Origin: Gemmataceae bacterium
GTDB taxonomy: Bacteria > Planctomycetota > Planctomycetia > Gemmatales > Gemmataceae
Length of the DNA: 52,463 bases
NCBI GenBank assembly: GCA_019748295.1
Contig: JAIEPT010000187.1
Location: 1 to 52,463, forward strand
Direction of reading: 5' to 3'
Position 1 is the first letter of the stretch. The number at the start of each line of letters is the position of its first letter. The notes beneath the pieces are model-generated. The model had not been told where the DNA came from. It saw only the letters and a program-made list of their open reading frames with translations, and did no database searches. Made by a program: the position numbers and the translations under genes. Positions 16,181 to 24,149 of this stretch are shown piece by piece.

Positions 16181-16878
16181 CTGTAGGGAACGCCCTCCGT
16201 GGCGTTCCGCCGAACTGGACGCGTCCGAAGGAATGCGTCCAACCGCCGCGGATGCCTCACGATCGCGGAGATATCATGCCCTTCCACGGCCCATCGCCGC
16301 AACGCCGCAATCACCGTCTCCCGACGGAAATCTACGCCTGCACCGGATACGAGTTTTTCTTCACCATCTGCGCCCGCGAACGCGGCGAACCGTTCCGCGA
16401 TGAAAAACTCGCACAGGAAGTCTGCGATTCGTTGATTTGGACGGCACGCAAATACGCTTGGCAGCTGTTCGGTTTCTGCCTCATGCCGGATCATTTTCAC
16501 TTCGCATGCTCGCTTACGCAAGCGAACACCAAGCAAGTGAATGCAGGCGGGCGAGGAACGGTCACCGAAGGGTTGCTCGACCACGTCGCGAGGTTCAAGA
16601 GTTTCACCACATCCAAGGCCTGGGCTCACGGAATCAAAGGACAACTTTGGCAGAAGAGCAGCTATGATCGCGTGCTCGATATGCCGTGGGCTTTTGAGGA
16701 CATCCTTCGATATGTTTTGGAGAATCCGGTGAGGCGTGGTTTAGTGGAGCGATGGGAAGATTGGCCGTACTCGCGAATCGTCGATCCTTGGTGAGGGTTC
16801 AAGGGCTTGCTGAAAGTTGGATACTATCTTTCGGACGCGTCCAGTTCGGCGGAACGCCGCGGAGGGCGTTCCCTACAG
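16181..16878. mobile_element. RAYT-carrying element with 49-bp inverted ends
   Basis: The left end 16181-16229 (beginning ctgtagggaacgccctccgt) and the right end 16830-16878 are reverse complements at 48 of 49 positions. Each end itself folds into an 8-bp hairpin (ggaacgcc / ggcgttcc). Between them lies one gene, an intact REP-associated tyrosine transposase. A solitary 30-base copy of the same end is at 41361-41390. This is the arrangement expected of a RAYT with its cognate REP hairpins in opposite orientation. It separates the FHA gene from paralog 2. Confidence 0.88.
16276..16794 (+). CDS. REP-associated tyrosine transposase (RAYT)
   Basis: Encodes about 172 residues. ATG 16276 has GGAG 5 bases upstream; an upstream ATG at 16252 is in frame. 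The HUH motif is H73-F-H75 in FCLMPDHFHF, and the candidate nucleophile is Y130 in WQKSSYDRVL. The end of the protein carries the RAYT-typical YVLENPVRRGLVERWEDW. These enzymes are single-strand DNA transposases of the IS200-like superfamily, thought to move REP hairpins. The reading frame is intact and both flanking hairpin ends are preserved, so it may be recent or still active. Confidence 0.9.
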   Translation: MPFHGPSPQRRNHRLPTEIYACTGYEFFFTICARERGEPFRDEKLAQEVCDSLIWTARKYAWQLFGFCLMPDHFHFACSLTQANTKQVNAGGRGTVTEGLLDHVARFKSFTTSKAWAHGIKGQLWQKSSYDRVLDMPWAFEDILRYVLENPVRRGLVERWEDWPYSRIVDPW

Positions 16879-17044
16879 TGCGTTACGCTGCCTGCAAGGG
16901 GTGAAGTCGAGATGAAGAAGCCCAGAAGGCGTCCGCGATTTTTTGGTCATCGCAGATCCTGATGAACTCGTGATCGAGGTTTTGCGAGCGGAAGCCGGAG
17001 CGACCTAACACGAATCGAAGCGAAATTCGGCAAGGATTGAGCCC

Positions 17045-19729
17045 ATGCCCCAAGTTTGCGGTCAGTGTTCGCGCGTCAATCCGCAGGATGCGGTCTACTG
17101 CTACTTCGACGGCATCTCGCTCGCCGGGCGCGGCGGCGGGCCGCTTCAAGCGGGGTCGCAGCTTTTCCCCACGCCGTTCGTGTTTCCCAACGGCGCCTCG
17201 TCCCGCAGTTTCGATCAACTCGCCCTGACCTGTCAGCAGCATTGGCCTCAGGCGGTCGATCTCCTCAAGCAAGGTTATCTCGGCTCGTTCTTCGGCGGCA
17301 TGGGCCGCGTCGATCTCGCCATGGCCGCCCAGGATGCCGCCAAGTATCCGGATGCGGATCGCGGGCTCGATCAGCTCCTCGCCAAGCTTCCGACGCAGGC
17401 TCTGCAAGCTCCGCGGCTTCAGGTCGAACCCACGATCGTCAACCTCGGCCAAATCAAAATCGGCGACGATCGCCAGGCCGAGCTGCACCTATCGAATCTT
17501 GGCATGCGGCTTCTCTATGGCTCGATCGCATCCACCGACAAATGGCTGCAGCTGGGCGATGCACCAGGGTTGCCGCAGAAAGTCTTTCAGTTCGGGACCG
17601 AAGCCACCATCCCCTTGCAGGTTCGTGGGCAGCATCTTCGCGCGGGCCTGAAGCCGCTCGAAGCGAAGCTGGCGGTGGATTCCAACGGCGGCACGGCCGA
17701 GATCATCATCCGCGCCGATGTGCCCCCGGCGCCGTTCGAGGGGCCGATCCTTCAGGGCGCCCTGAGCCCGCGGCAGGTGGCCGAGAAAGCGAAGGCGAAT
17801 CCCGCCGGCGCCGCCCCGCTCTTCGAGAAGGGGGACGTCTCGAAGTGGTTCGCCAAGAACGGCTGGACCTATCCCGTGAAAGGGCCTTCCGCCTCCGGCC
17901 TGGGAGCCGTGCAGCAGTTCTTCGAAGCCCTCGGCCTCGCCAAGGCGCCGAAGGTGAAGATCAACGTGAAGGAGATCGCGCTCACCGGCGATCCAGGCCA
18001 GGTGCTGACCCAAAACATTGAAGTGACGACCGAAGAAAAGAAGCCGGTTTACGCGTATGCCGTCGGCGAACAACCCTGGATCGACGGCACGAAGGTGAAG
18101 CTCGCGGGCCGCACGGCGACTATCACGGTCACGATCACGGTCCCCAATCGGCCCGGCGAAAAGATCGACACGAAGCTCACCGTGCATGGCAACGGAAACC
18201 AGCGGTTTCCCGTCCCGCTCAAGCTGACGATCACCGGAGAACCGCTCGCGTTCAGTCCGGTCGATGCGGACGAACCGATGTTCGTTCCGGATGCGGCCAA
18301 CGCAGGGCCGCTCGTCCCCGAGCCTGTATTCACCCCCGCCGGCGCGGGCGTGGATGCATCGTCCTTCGAGTTCGAGGCCGCCGCCCCCGTTCAACCGAAG
18401 GTCTCATCCTCGCCGACTCCTGCCGCACCGACAGCGACGACCGCACCCGCCCCAGCACGCAGCAATCGCCAGGGGATCCCTTGGTGGGCGCATAGCATCC
18501 CCGCATTCCTGCTGCTTCTCGTCCTCGGGGGGACATTGGTCCGCGACCTCTTCTTGCCGCCTCCCAGTCAAGCGGGCGACCCGGTCGAAAGGGAGCCGCG
18601 CATCGGCGTCACCTTCGACTACGCCTTCAACCCCGGCGACAAAGCCGGCAAGTCGATGACGTTCGGCATCCAGGCTTATGAACCTGGAAAGGGCAAGGCC
18701 GCCGGCGCGACGAATCTGACGTTCGCCTTCAACGGCTCCACCAATTCCGCCATGGCCATGGTGGACCGCAAGCCATTCGTCTTCGGCGACGTACAATTCG
18801 GCAGGCCGCCCGAGAGGCCTCAATCCTCCGGCAAATACGGCGGCTACTCGACCACCTATCGCCACACCAATTCACGCGTCGCAATCACGCAGATCGTCGA
18901 GATCGTGCCCGGCAATCCCATTGAAATCTCCGGCGGCGAGTTCGTGCGTCCCCTCGATACCTGCCTTGTCCGCTATGTGCTCGAAAACGAAGACGCCAAG
19001 GAGCACACCGTGGGCTTCCGCTTCGTGCTCGACACCTACATCGGCAACAACGACGGCGTTCCGTTCGCGGTGCCGGGAAAGGCCGAGCTGGTGAAGTCGG
19101 CGGATTTCGATGGGGCCAGCCAAGTGCCTGATTACATCCAGGCGATCGAATCGCCCGAGCTGCGCAGCCCCGGCATCATCGCCCAGCTCAATCTGCGTCT
19201 CAACGAGAAGTACGAGGCGCCGAGCCGGGTCGTGTTGACCGAATGGAATCTGGATCTGCAGAAGAAATTCGAATTGCCGTTCGAGACGAAGGCGAAGGGG
19301 AAGAAGTTCGTGGTTCCGCCGATCGGCAAGGATTCGGCCGTCGTCATGTGCTGGGACGAAAAGCCGCTCCCGCGCGGCGGCAAGCGGACGCTCGCTTTCT
19401 CCTACGGCGTAGGCAATCTTTCGACGTCGGCGGGGATCGGCATCCTCAATCCGGGTTCCGTCGTCGCGGGCCGCGAGTTCGCTCTTACCGCAGTCGTGCA
19501 AGATCCGACGCCGAACCAGAAACTCGGCATCCAGGTTCCCGAAGGCTTCCGCCTCGCGGATTCCACGCCCGCGATGCAACCCGTTCCCCAGGGCGAAAAG
19601 GGCCGGCCCAGCCCCGTCACCTGGCGACTTACCCCCGCGACGACAGGCCGATTCCCGATCCGAGTCAGCACCTCCGAAGGCCTCACGACGGAGCGCAAGA
19701 TCTCCGTGAGCCGGGTGCCCTTGTTCTGA
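17045..19729 (+). CDS. Zinc-ribbon, beta-domain, single-pass membrane protein (paralog 2)
   Basis: Encodes 894 residues. The N-terminal ribbon is C5-GQ-C8 and C19-YF-D22, again with Asp in the fourth position. The helical block LALTCQQHWPQAVDLLKQG and FFGGMGRVDLA, the motif WFAKNGWTYPV and AVQQFFEALGL, and the two beta domains all match paralog 1. An Ala/Pro-rich linker (about 430-475) leads to one transmembrane helix (about 483-505, HSIPAFLLLLVLGGTLV). The remaining 390 residues are a large exported beta-rich region (GVTFDYAFNPGDKAG, AITQIVEIVPGNPIEISG, VGFRFVLDTYIGNNDGVPF). So the two paralogs share the cytoplasmic part and differ in the membrane/exported part. No catalytic motif recognised. 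Confidence 0.87.
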   Translation: MPQVCGQCSRVNPQDAVYCYFDGISLAGRGGGPLQAGSQLFPTPFVFPNGASSRSFDQLALTCQQHWPQAVDLLKQGYLGSFFGGMGRVDLAMAAQDAAKYPDADRGLDQLLAKLPTQALQAPRLQVEPTIVNLGQIKIGDDRQAELHLSNLGMRLLYGSIASTDKWLQLGDAPGLPQKVFQFGTEATIPLQVRGQHLRAGLKPLEAKLAVDSNGGTAEIIIRADVPPAPFEGPILQGALSPRQVAEKAKANPAGAAPLFEKGDVSKWFAKNGWTYPVKGPSASGLGAVQQFFEALGLAKAPKVKINVKEIALTGDPGQVLTQNIEVTTEEKKPVYAYAVGEQPWIDGTKVKLAGRTATITVTITVPNRPGEKIDTKLTVHGNGNQRFPVPLKLTITGEPLAFSPVDADEPMFVPDAANAGPLVPEPVFTPAGAGVDASSFEFEAAAPVQPKVSSSPTPAAPTATTAPAPARSNRQGIPWWAHSIPAFLLLLVLGGTLVRDLFLPPPSQAGDPVEREPRIGVTFDYAFNPGDKAGKSMTFGIQAYEPGKGKAAGATNLTFAFNGSTNSAMAMVDRKPFVFGDVQFGRPPERPQSSGKYGGYSTTYRHTNSRVAITQIVEIVPGNPIEISGGEFVRPLDTCLVRYVLENEDAKEHTVGFRFVLDTYIGNNDGVPFAVPGKAELVKSADFDGASQVPDYIQAIESPELRSPGIIAQLNLRLNEKYEAPSRVVLTEWNLDLQKKFELPFETKAKGKKFVVPPIGKDSAVVMCWDEKPLPRGGKRTLAFSYGVGNLSTSAGIGILNPGSVVAGREFALTAVVQDPTPNQKLGIQVPEGFRLADSTPAMQPVPQGEKGRPSPVTWRLTPATTGRFPIRVSTSEGLTTERKISVSRVPLF

Positions 19730-19834
19730 ATTTGCGGCGCCCCTCCACATTCGCCGTGGTCGCCCTTTGCCGGATGACCGGGAATTTGCAGACGTGTAGG
19801 TTTTCGGGCGTTCGAATGGTCAGGCGGGAGTCCA

Positions 19835-20060
19835 TTACGCCAACGGCGTTCCAGCGCGCAGCCCAGGGCTAGCGACCGCAGGGAGCCTACCCTGGGTAAC
19901 GCGAGAAGAAAAACCGCCTACCCCAACGGGGTTGAAGCCACGGATACCAACGAGTTGCTCGAACCCCTTTGGGGTACCTACGGTTATTGAAACGATCACC
20001 CAGGGTAGGCTCCCTGCGGTCGCCAACCCTGGGCTGTGGGCTGTAACGCCGTTGGCGTAA
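19835..20060. repeat. 226-bp nested inverted repeat with two 35-base palindromes
   Basis: Outer arms ttacgccaacggcgtt (19835-19850) and aacgccgttggcgtaa (20045-20060) are perfect complements. Inside lie copies 4 and 5 of the 35-base palindrome in opposite orientation (19862-19896, 19999-20033), and an innermost pair around accccaacggggttgaa and aacccctttggggta. It fills the gap before ndh. Confidence 0.88.
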
Positions 20061-20244
20061 AGACGGCAGATCGAGATCCGTCTCAATGCGCTGGGTACTT
20101 GACTTTGCCTATTGAATATCGCGGATCGATTGCGGATCGATTGCGGCCGATTGGCGCCGGCTCATTTAGTAGGATGTCCTCGCGGGCATGCTCATTGCGG
20201 CGTGCCCGTGTTGGCTTCATTCTCTTGCTACCGAGAGGACAGCG

Positions 20245-21540
20245 ATGGCTTCCCCCGAACCGCGACGGCGGGTGCTTATCGTCGGCGGCGGGTTCGGCGG
20301 GCTTCTGTGCGCACAAAACCTCGCCAAGGCCCCGGTCGACGTCACGCTCGTAGATCGGAGAAACTTTCACCTCTTTCAGCCGCTCCTTTATCAAGTCGCC
20401 ACCGGCGCCCTTTCGCCCGCCAACATCGCCGCCCCGCTTCGCTCCATTCTCAAACGGCAACGCAACGTCAAAACCTTGCTGGGCGAGGTGGTCGGCTTCG
20501 ACGGCGAAGCGAAGGAAGCGATTCTCTCGGACGGCTCCCGACTCGGCTATGACGTCCTCGTGCTCGCCACCGGTTCGACGCATCATTACTTCGGCAAAGA
20601 CGCCCAGTGGGAACCGCTCGCCCCAGGGCTCAAGACCATTGAAGACGCCACGCGCATTCGGCAAAAAGTGCTCAGCGCTTTCGAGCATGCCGAGCAAATC
20701 AACGATCCTGCTCTCCGCAAAAAGCTCATGACGTTCGCGGTGGTCGGGGGCGGACCGACGGGCGTGGAAATGGCCGGTTCGATCGCGGAATTGGCGAGCC
20801 ACACGCTTCGCCGCGATTTCCGCTCGATCGATCCCTCCTCCGCCCGCGTCGTGCTGATCGAAAACTCGGACCGCGTGCTTCAGGTCTTTCCCGAAAAGCT
20901 CTCGCGCAAAGCTTTGGAAGCATTGCATTCGCTGCGCGTCGAAACGTGGCTCAATTGCCGGGTGACCGACGTGACCCCCGAAAGCGTCGTGGTGGATCGG
21001 CAGGGGCAGCGCGAAGAACTGCCCACGGAGACCGTGATCTGGGCCGCCGGCGTGAAGGCATCGCCTTTGGGCAAGCTGTTGGCTGAGGCGATGGGCGGCG
21101 GCGAGGTCGATCGCGGCGGCCGAATCGTCACCACCCGGGATTGCACTGTCCCCAACCATCCCGACGTCTTCGTCATCGGCGATCTGGCTCACTATCCGCT
21201 CGCCGACGGCAAAACGCTTCCAGGCGTCGCCCCCGTGGCGATGCAGCAAGGCCAGTACGTCGGCGAAGCCATCGCCCGCCGAGCGTCCGGTTTATCTTCG
21301 AAAGGCCCGTTCCGATACCGCGACAAGGGCATCATGGCGACCATTGGCCGATCGATGGCGGTCGCGCAAACGGGAAAGCTGCAACTCAGCGGCTGGCTCG
21401 CCTGGGCCGCCTGGCTCTTCGTGCACATCATGTATTTGGCCGTCTTCGAGAACCGGGTGCTGGTGCTGTTCCAGTGGTTCTGGAACTACATCACCCGCAA
21501 CCGCAGTGCGCGGCTCATCACCTGGACCGACGGCCGCTGA
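20245..21540 (+). CDS. ndh: Type II NADH dehydrogenase (NDH-2)
   Basis: Encodes 431 residues. ATG 20245 follows GAGAGGA by 5 bases and starts MASPEPRRRVLIVGGGFGG. FAD-binding GxGxxG-type motif at residues 14-19; second dinucleotide (NADH) motif FAVVGGGPTGVEMAG; FAD-contacting FVIGDLAHYP; quinone-site-type VAPVAMQQGQYVG. The C-terminal hydrophobic stretch (LSGWLAWAAWLFVHIMYLAV) is the usual membrane-association segment. It transfers electrons from NADH to quinone without pumping protons. It appears to stand alone. The stop codon lies in the first copy of a 10-base triplication. Confidence 0.93.
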   Translation: MASPEPRRRVLIVGGGFGGLLCAQNLAKAPVDVTLVDRRNFHLFQPLLYQVATGALSPANIAAPLRSILKRQRNVKTLLGEVVGFDGEAKEAILSDGSRLGYDVLVLATGSTHHYFGKDAQWEPLAPGLKTIEDATRIRQKVLSAFEHAEQINDPALRKKLMTFAVVGGGPTGVEMAGSIAELASHTLRRDFRSIDPSSARVVLIENSDRVLQVFPEKLSRKALEALHSLRVETWLNCRVTDVTPESVVVDRQGQREELPTETVIWAAGVKASPLGKLLAEAMGGGEVDRGGRIVTTRDCTVPNHPDVFVIGDLAHYPLADGKTLPGVAPVAMQQGQYVGEAIARRASGLSSKGPFRYRDKGIMATIGRSMAVAQTGKLQLSGWLAWAAWLFVHIMYLAVFENRVLVLFQWFWNYITRNRSARLITWTDGR

Positions 21541-21560
21541 CGGCCGCTGACGGCCGCTGA
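21531..21560. repeat. Three tandem copies of cggccgctga
   Basis: The 10-base unit carries the ndh stop codon (TGA) and is repeated three times exactly. The extra copies are outside the coding sequence. Confidence 0.9.
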
Positions 21561-21582
21561 TAGGGAAAGTTTCGAGCAGCGC

Positions 21583-22944
21583 CTACTTTTTTTTGCGCTG
21601 CAGAATCGTTGCGGCGACTCGATTCGCCATATCGCGCAGAAAAGGGCTTCTCTGCACCTGGGGCGACTGCAGAAACGGCAAACTCTGCTCGGTTCCCACG
21701 GCGCTGAGCACATCGAACAATTCCTGGTCGATGAACGGCCTTTTCGCAAGTGAGGCGGACATGTATTGCACTACGGGCATTTCGGCCGCGGAGCCGAACT
21801 GGATTAATGCGGCCGCGGATTCCTGCCGATTCGAATAGGTCCAGTTTTCCAGGAGGAAGGGGACGGTTTCCGGAGCTTTCAGAGCGACCAATGTCTTGAC
21901 GATGTCTCCGTTCGCGAACGGCGAGATGTTCTCCTGCTGGAGTTGGATCAGCACTGGAGCGTGCTTGGCGTCCGCCCAGGCGCAGATTGCTTGCATGATT
22001 TCGCGATGCGACCTTATGCCCGGAGTGCGATAGATCTCTGCTAGGCGAGCGATGACGATAGGGCGTTCTTCGGTTGGGCGCATGGCGGCAAGGGTTCTCG
22101 CGGCTTTGGGAACGTCGAAAACACCGCCTGTTTTTACCGTCCAAAGCAAATCGTTGATTTGCGGGTCTTTCGCCAGCGCTTCTCGAGGAAGATCTTTCGG
22201 CTTCGAAGCGGGCGGGTTTTCAATGGGATTCGGAACGATTTTCGGAAAGTCTTTGAACGGGTTATTGGCGTCGCCTTGATTCTGCGGCTGGGCGAAATCC
22301 CTTTTAAAATTCCTCTGGGGGTCGTTCTGGGCGATTCGTTGGACGCCTCCCCAGAGCGATGCTCCCATGCATGCGGTCACGATGCCGCCGAAGAACATAA
22401 AGAACCCGATTCCTTGCATGCCGAGCCAGGGAACGAACTTCCGAGGTTGCTCCATGGCGCCGCGAATCTGGCCGATGAGGCACAGCAGGCCCCAAACCTG
22501 AAAGTACAAGCCGAACCCCAAGACCATGATGAAGACGCGTAGAATTCCAAGGCCCTCCGGGAGGTAATCGAAAGGAACCCCCCACCCATTGCGCCACGCG
22601 ACGACGCATCCGATGACGAACGCCGTGATCCACAATGCAATGCCGAGCAGCAACGTGAAGATCACGCCAATCGGGAGAATGATGTTAATGAACACCAGCG
22701 TCGAACCGACCGCTCCGACGATGAACAGCGGCAGGTAAGCACGGGTCGCCGAGACGCTTGGTTGCTTCGGACGCCGGTCGGCCTTCTTGCTTCGACGCGA
22801 ACTTTCGCGACGCTCCGTTTGCTCGTCGTCGCCTTCCTCGTCGATCCGCACTTTCGCACCGCATTTGCATCGGACGCTGCGGCCTACTTCGTCTTCTTCG
22901 AATCGCACGCGACGATCGCACTCGGGACAACGAATCGATAACAT
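21583..22944 (-). CDS. Zinc-ribbon membrane protein with HEAT-like C-terminus
   Basis: Encodes about 453 residues. The start ATG 22944 gives MLSIRCPECDRRVRF; the frame is open further upstream but that part lacks family character. Residues 6-28 form a ribbon (C6, C9, C26, C28) of the kind found at the start of many planctomycete membrane proteins. Four to five transmembrane helices follow (LFIVGAVGSTLVFINIILP, VIFTLLLGIALWITAFVIG, ILRVFIMVLGFGLYFQVWG, GIGFFMFFGGIVTACMGAS). The C-terminal 200 residues contain helical repeats (DVPKAARTLAAM, IVKTLVALKAPETVPFLL, ALIQFGSAAEMPVVQ) resembling HEAT repeats. Convergent with ndh. Function unknown. Confidence 0.82.
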   Translation of the reverse strand: MLSIRCPECDRRVRFEEDEVGRSVRCKCGAKVRIDEEGDDEQTERRESSRRSKKADRRPKQPSVSATRAYLPLFIVGAVGSTLVFINIILPIGVIFTLLLGIALWITAFVIGCVVAWRNGWGVPFDYLPEGLGILRVFIMVLGFGLYFQVWGLLCLIGQIRGAMEQPRKFVPWLGMQGIGFFMFFGGIVTACMGASLWGGVQRIAQNDPQRNFKRDFAQPQNQGDANNPFKDFPKIVPNPIENPPASKPKDLPREALAKDPQINDLLWTVKTGGVFDVPKAARTLAAMRPTEERPIVIARLAEIYRTPGIRSHREIMQAICAWADAKHAPVLIQLQQENISPFANGDIVKTLVALKAPETVPFLLENWTYSNRQESAAALIQFGSAAEMPVVQYMSASLAKRPFIDQELFDVLSAVGTEQSLPFLQSPQVQRSPFLRDMANRVAATILQRKKK

Positions 22945-23347
22945 GACCGCTTCTTTCGAGGATCGGCTGCGGTGGCGCAGCAGCCAGGGAGAAGGTAAAG
23001 CAAAGGAAACCGTCCCTACGAGTCCCGAATGGGCATTCAAACGGGCCGCATGCGGAGAGTCAAGCGATAACCTAGCCAGAAACTTCAAGATGACGTTTTG
23101 TTAAGCATAGCTCCGCGAGCGATGATTCGTGCGTGTTGTTGGGGAGCGGACGTATGTGCAGGAACGAGAGGAAACGTGGCCGCCGATGCGAACTCCAACT
23201 AAATCTAATGAAGTGCAGCATGAAAACGCCCGATCCGCTGTCGCGAAGCGGACCGATATCCGATGATCTCACAAATGATTGACGACAAACGATGAATTTG
23301 CAGCGGCAGGGATAGGCCATCGAACAGACCTATGGTAAGGTGAGTTC
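22945..23347. other. Intergenic region between divergent genes
   Basis: About 400 bases between the zinc-ribbon membrane gene (minus) and the toxin-antitoxin pair (plus), so it must hold both promoters. It is AT-richer than its surroundings. I see no convincing frame, RNA or strong hairpin, and no unambiguous -35/-10 pair. Confidence 0.5.
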
Positions 23348-23599
23348 ATGCATAGCGACGCACCCCCTTTCACCGGACCATCCACACTGGATCTCACTGG
23401 GCTTCCCGCGCAGACGGTGCGGCAAATCCTGAAAATTGCCCAGGACGCACGTGCGAAGTCGGAGCAGAGCAGCCTTTCGCCAAACCAGAACGACCCGGAA
23501 CGTTGGTCGGCGGAACTGCGTGCCTGGATCAACAGCTTTCCTGCCAGAGACATCGTTGTGGACACGGATCGAGAGAGCATTTACTCTGACCGGCAATAA
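23348..23599 (+). CDS. Antitoxin-like protein of a PIN-domain toxin pair
   Basis: Encodes 83 residues. Its stop codon overlaps the toxin start by one base (TAATG), typical of toxin-antitoxin operons. The middle is helical and charged (TVRQILKIAQDARAKSEQSS) and the end (RWSAELRAWINSFPARDIVV, then RESIYSDRQ) matches the family of short proteins that sit before PIN toxins and end in a YxDR-type tail. No clear DNA-binding fold is visible at the N-terminus. It is expected to bind and neutralise the downstream PIN protein and may repress the operon. Confidence 0.75.
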   Translation: MHSDAPPFTGPSTLDLTGLPAQTVRQILKIAQDARAKSEQSSLSPNQNDPERWSAELRAWINSFPARDIVVDTDRESIYSDRQ

Positions 23600-24057
23600 T
23601 GCGAATACTCCTCGATACCAATGTCCTCGTCGGCCTTGTCGAACCGAAACATCTTTTTCATCAAGCGGCAACGGAAGCTGTCCATTTATTGGGAATGCGA
23701 AAGCAAAGACTTTGCATCGTGCCGCAGGTTTTCTGCGAGTACTGGGTCGTATCGACTCGACCGACGGCACAGAACGGACGGGGGCGCAAGTCGGATGACG
23801 TGGCCATCGAAATCGCCTTTCTCGAGGCGCACTTCGAAGTCCTGCCCGATACGGCCCGCATCTTCGATGAATGGAAGCGCCTCGTTTCGACGTGCCAAAT
23901 TTCGGGCAAACTTGCTCACGACGCCCGCCTCGCCGCAGCCATGATCGCTCATGGAGTCCGTCATGTCCTTACCTCCAACGACGCGGACTTTCGTCGATTC
24001 CCCAACATCACCGTCCTGACGCCGGCAGCCGTTGTTTCAGGTGCACTACCCTCTTAA
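23599..24057 (+). CDS. PIN-domain ribonuclease toxin (VapC-like)
   Basis: Encodes 152 residues. The PIN acidic site is present: D6 in ILLDTNVLVG, E47 in VFCEYWVV, D107 in LAHDARLAA, and D127/D129 in SNDADFRRF. These residues bind the metal for RNA cleavage. The length is normal for VapC. Translationally coupled to the antitoxin-like gene. The pair is followed by lysA after a 92-base gap. Confidence 0.9.
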   Translation: MRILLDTNVLVGLVEPKHLFHQAATEAVHLLGMRKQRLCIVPQVFCEYWVVSTRPTAQNGRGRKSDDVAIEIAFLEAHFEVLPDTARIFDEWKRLVSTCQISGKLAHDARLAAAMIAHGVRHVLTSNDADFRRFPNITVLTPAAVVSGALPS

Positions 24058-24149
24058 CCGCGCCCGCCTCAACCCCGTCCGCTCGCCATTCGGCGTTTGC
24101 TCGATACACCGACCTTCGGACCTTGCCGCATTCAACCTTCGGATATGCC

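Noticed and set aside
20083..21249. A 388-codon minus-strand frame opposite ndh
   Set aside because: The plus strand encodes a complete NDH-2 with dinucleotide motifs; the minus product has none.
23072..23320. 82-codon minus-strand frame before the toxin-antitoxin pair
   Set aside because: No RBS and no recognisable features; it lies in the expected promoter region.
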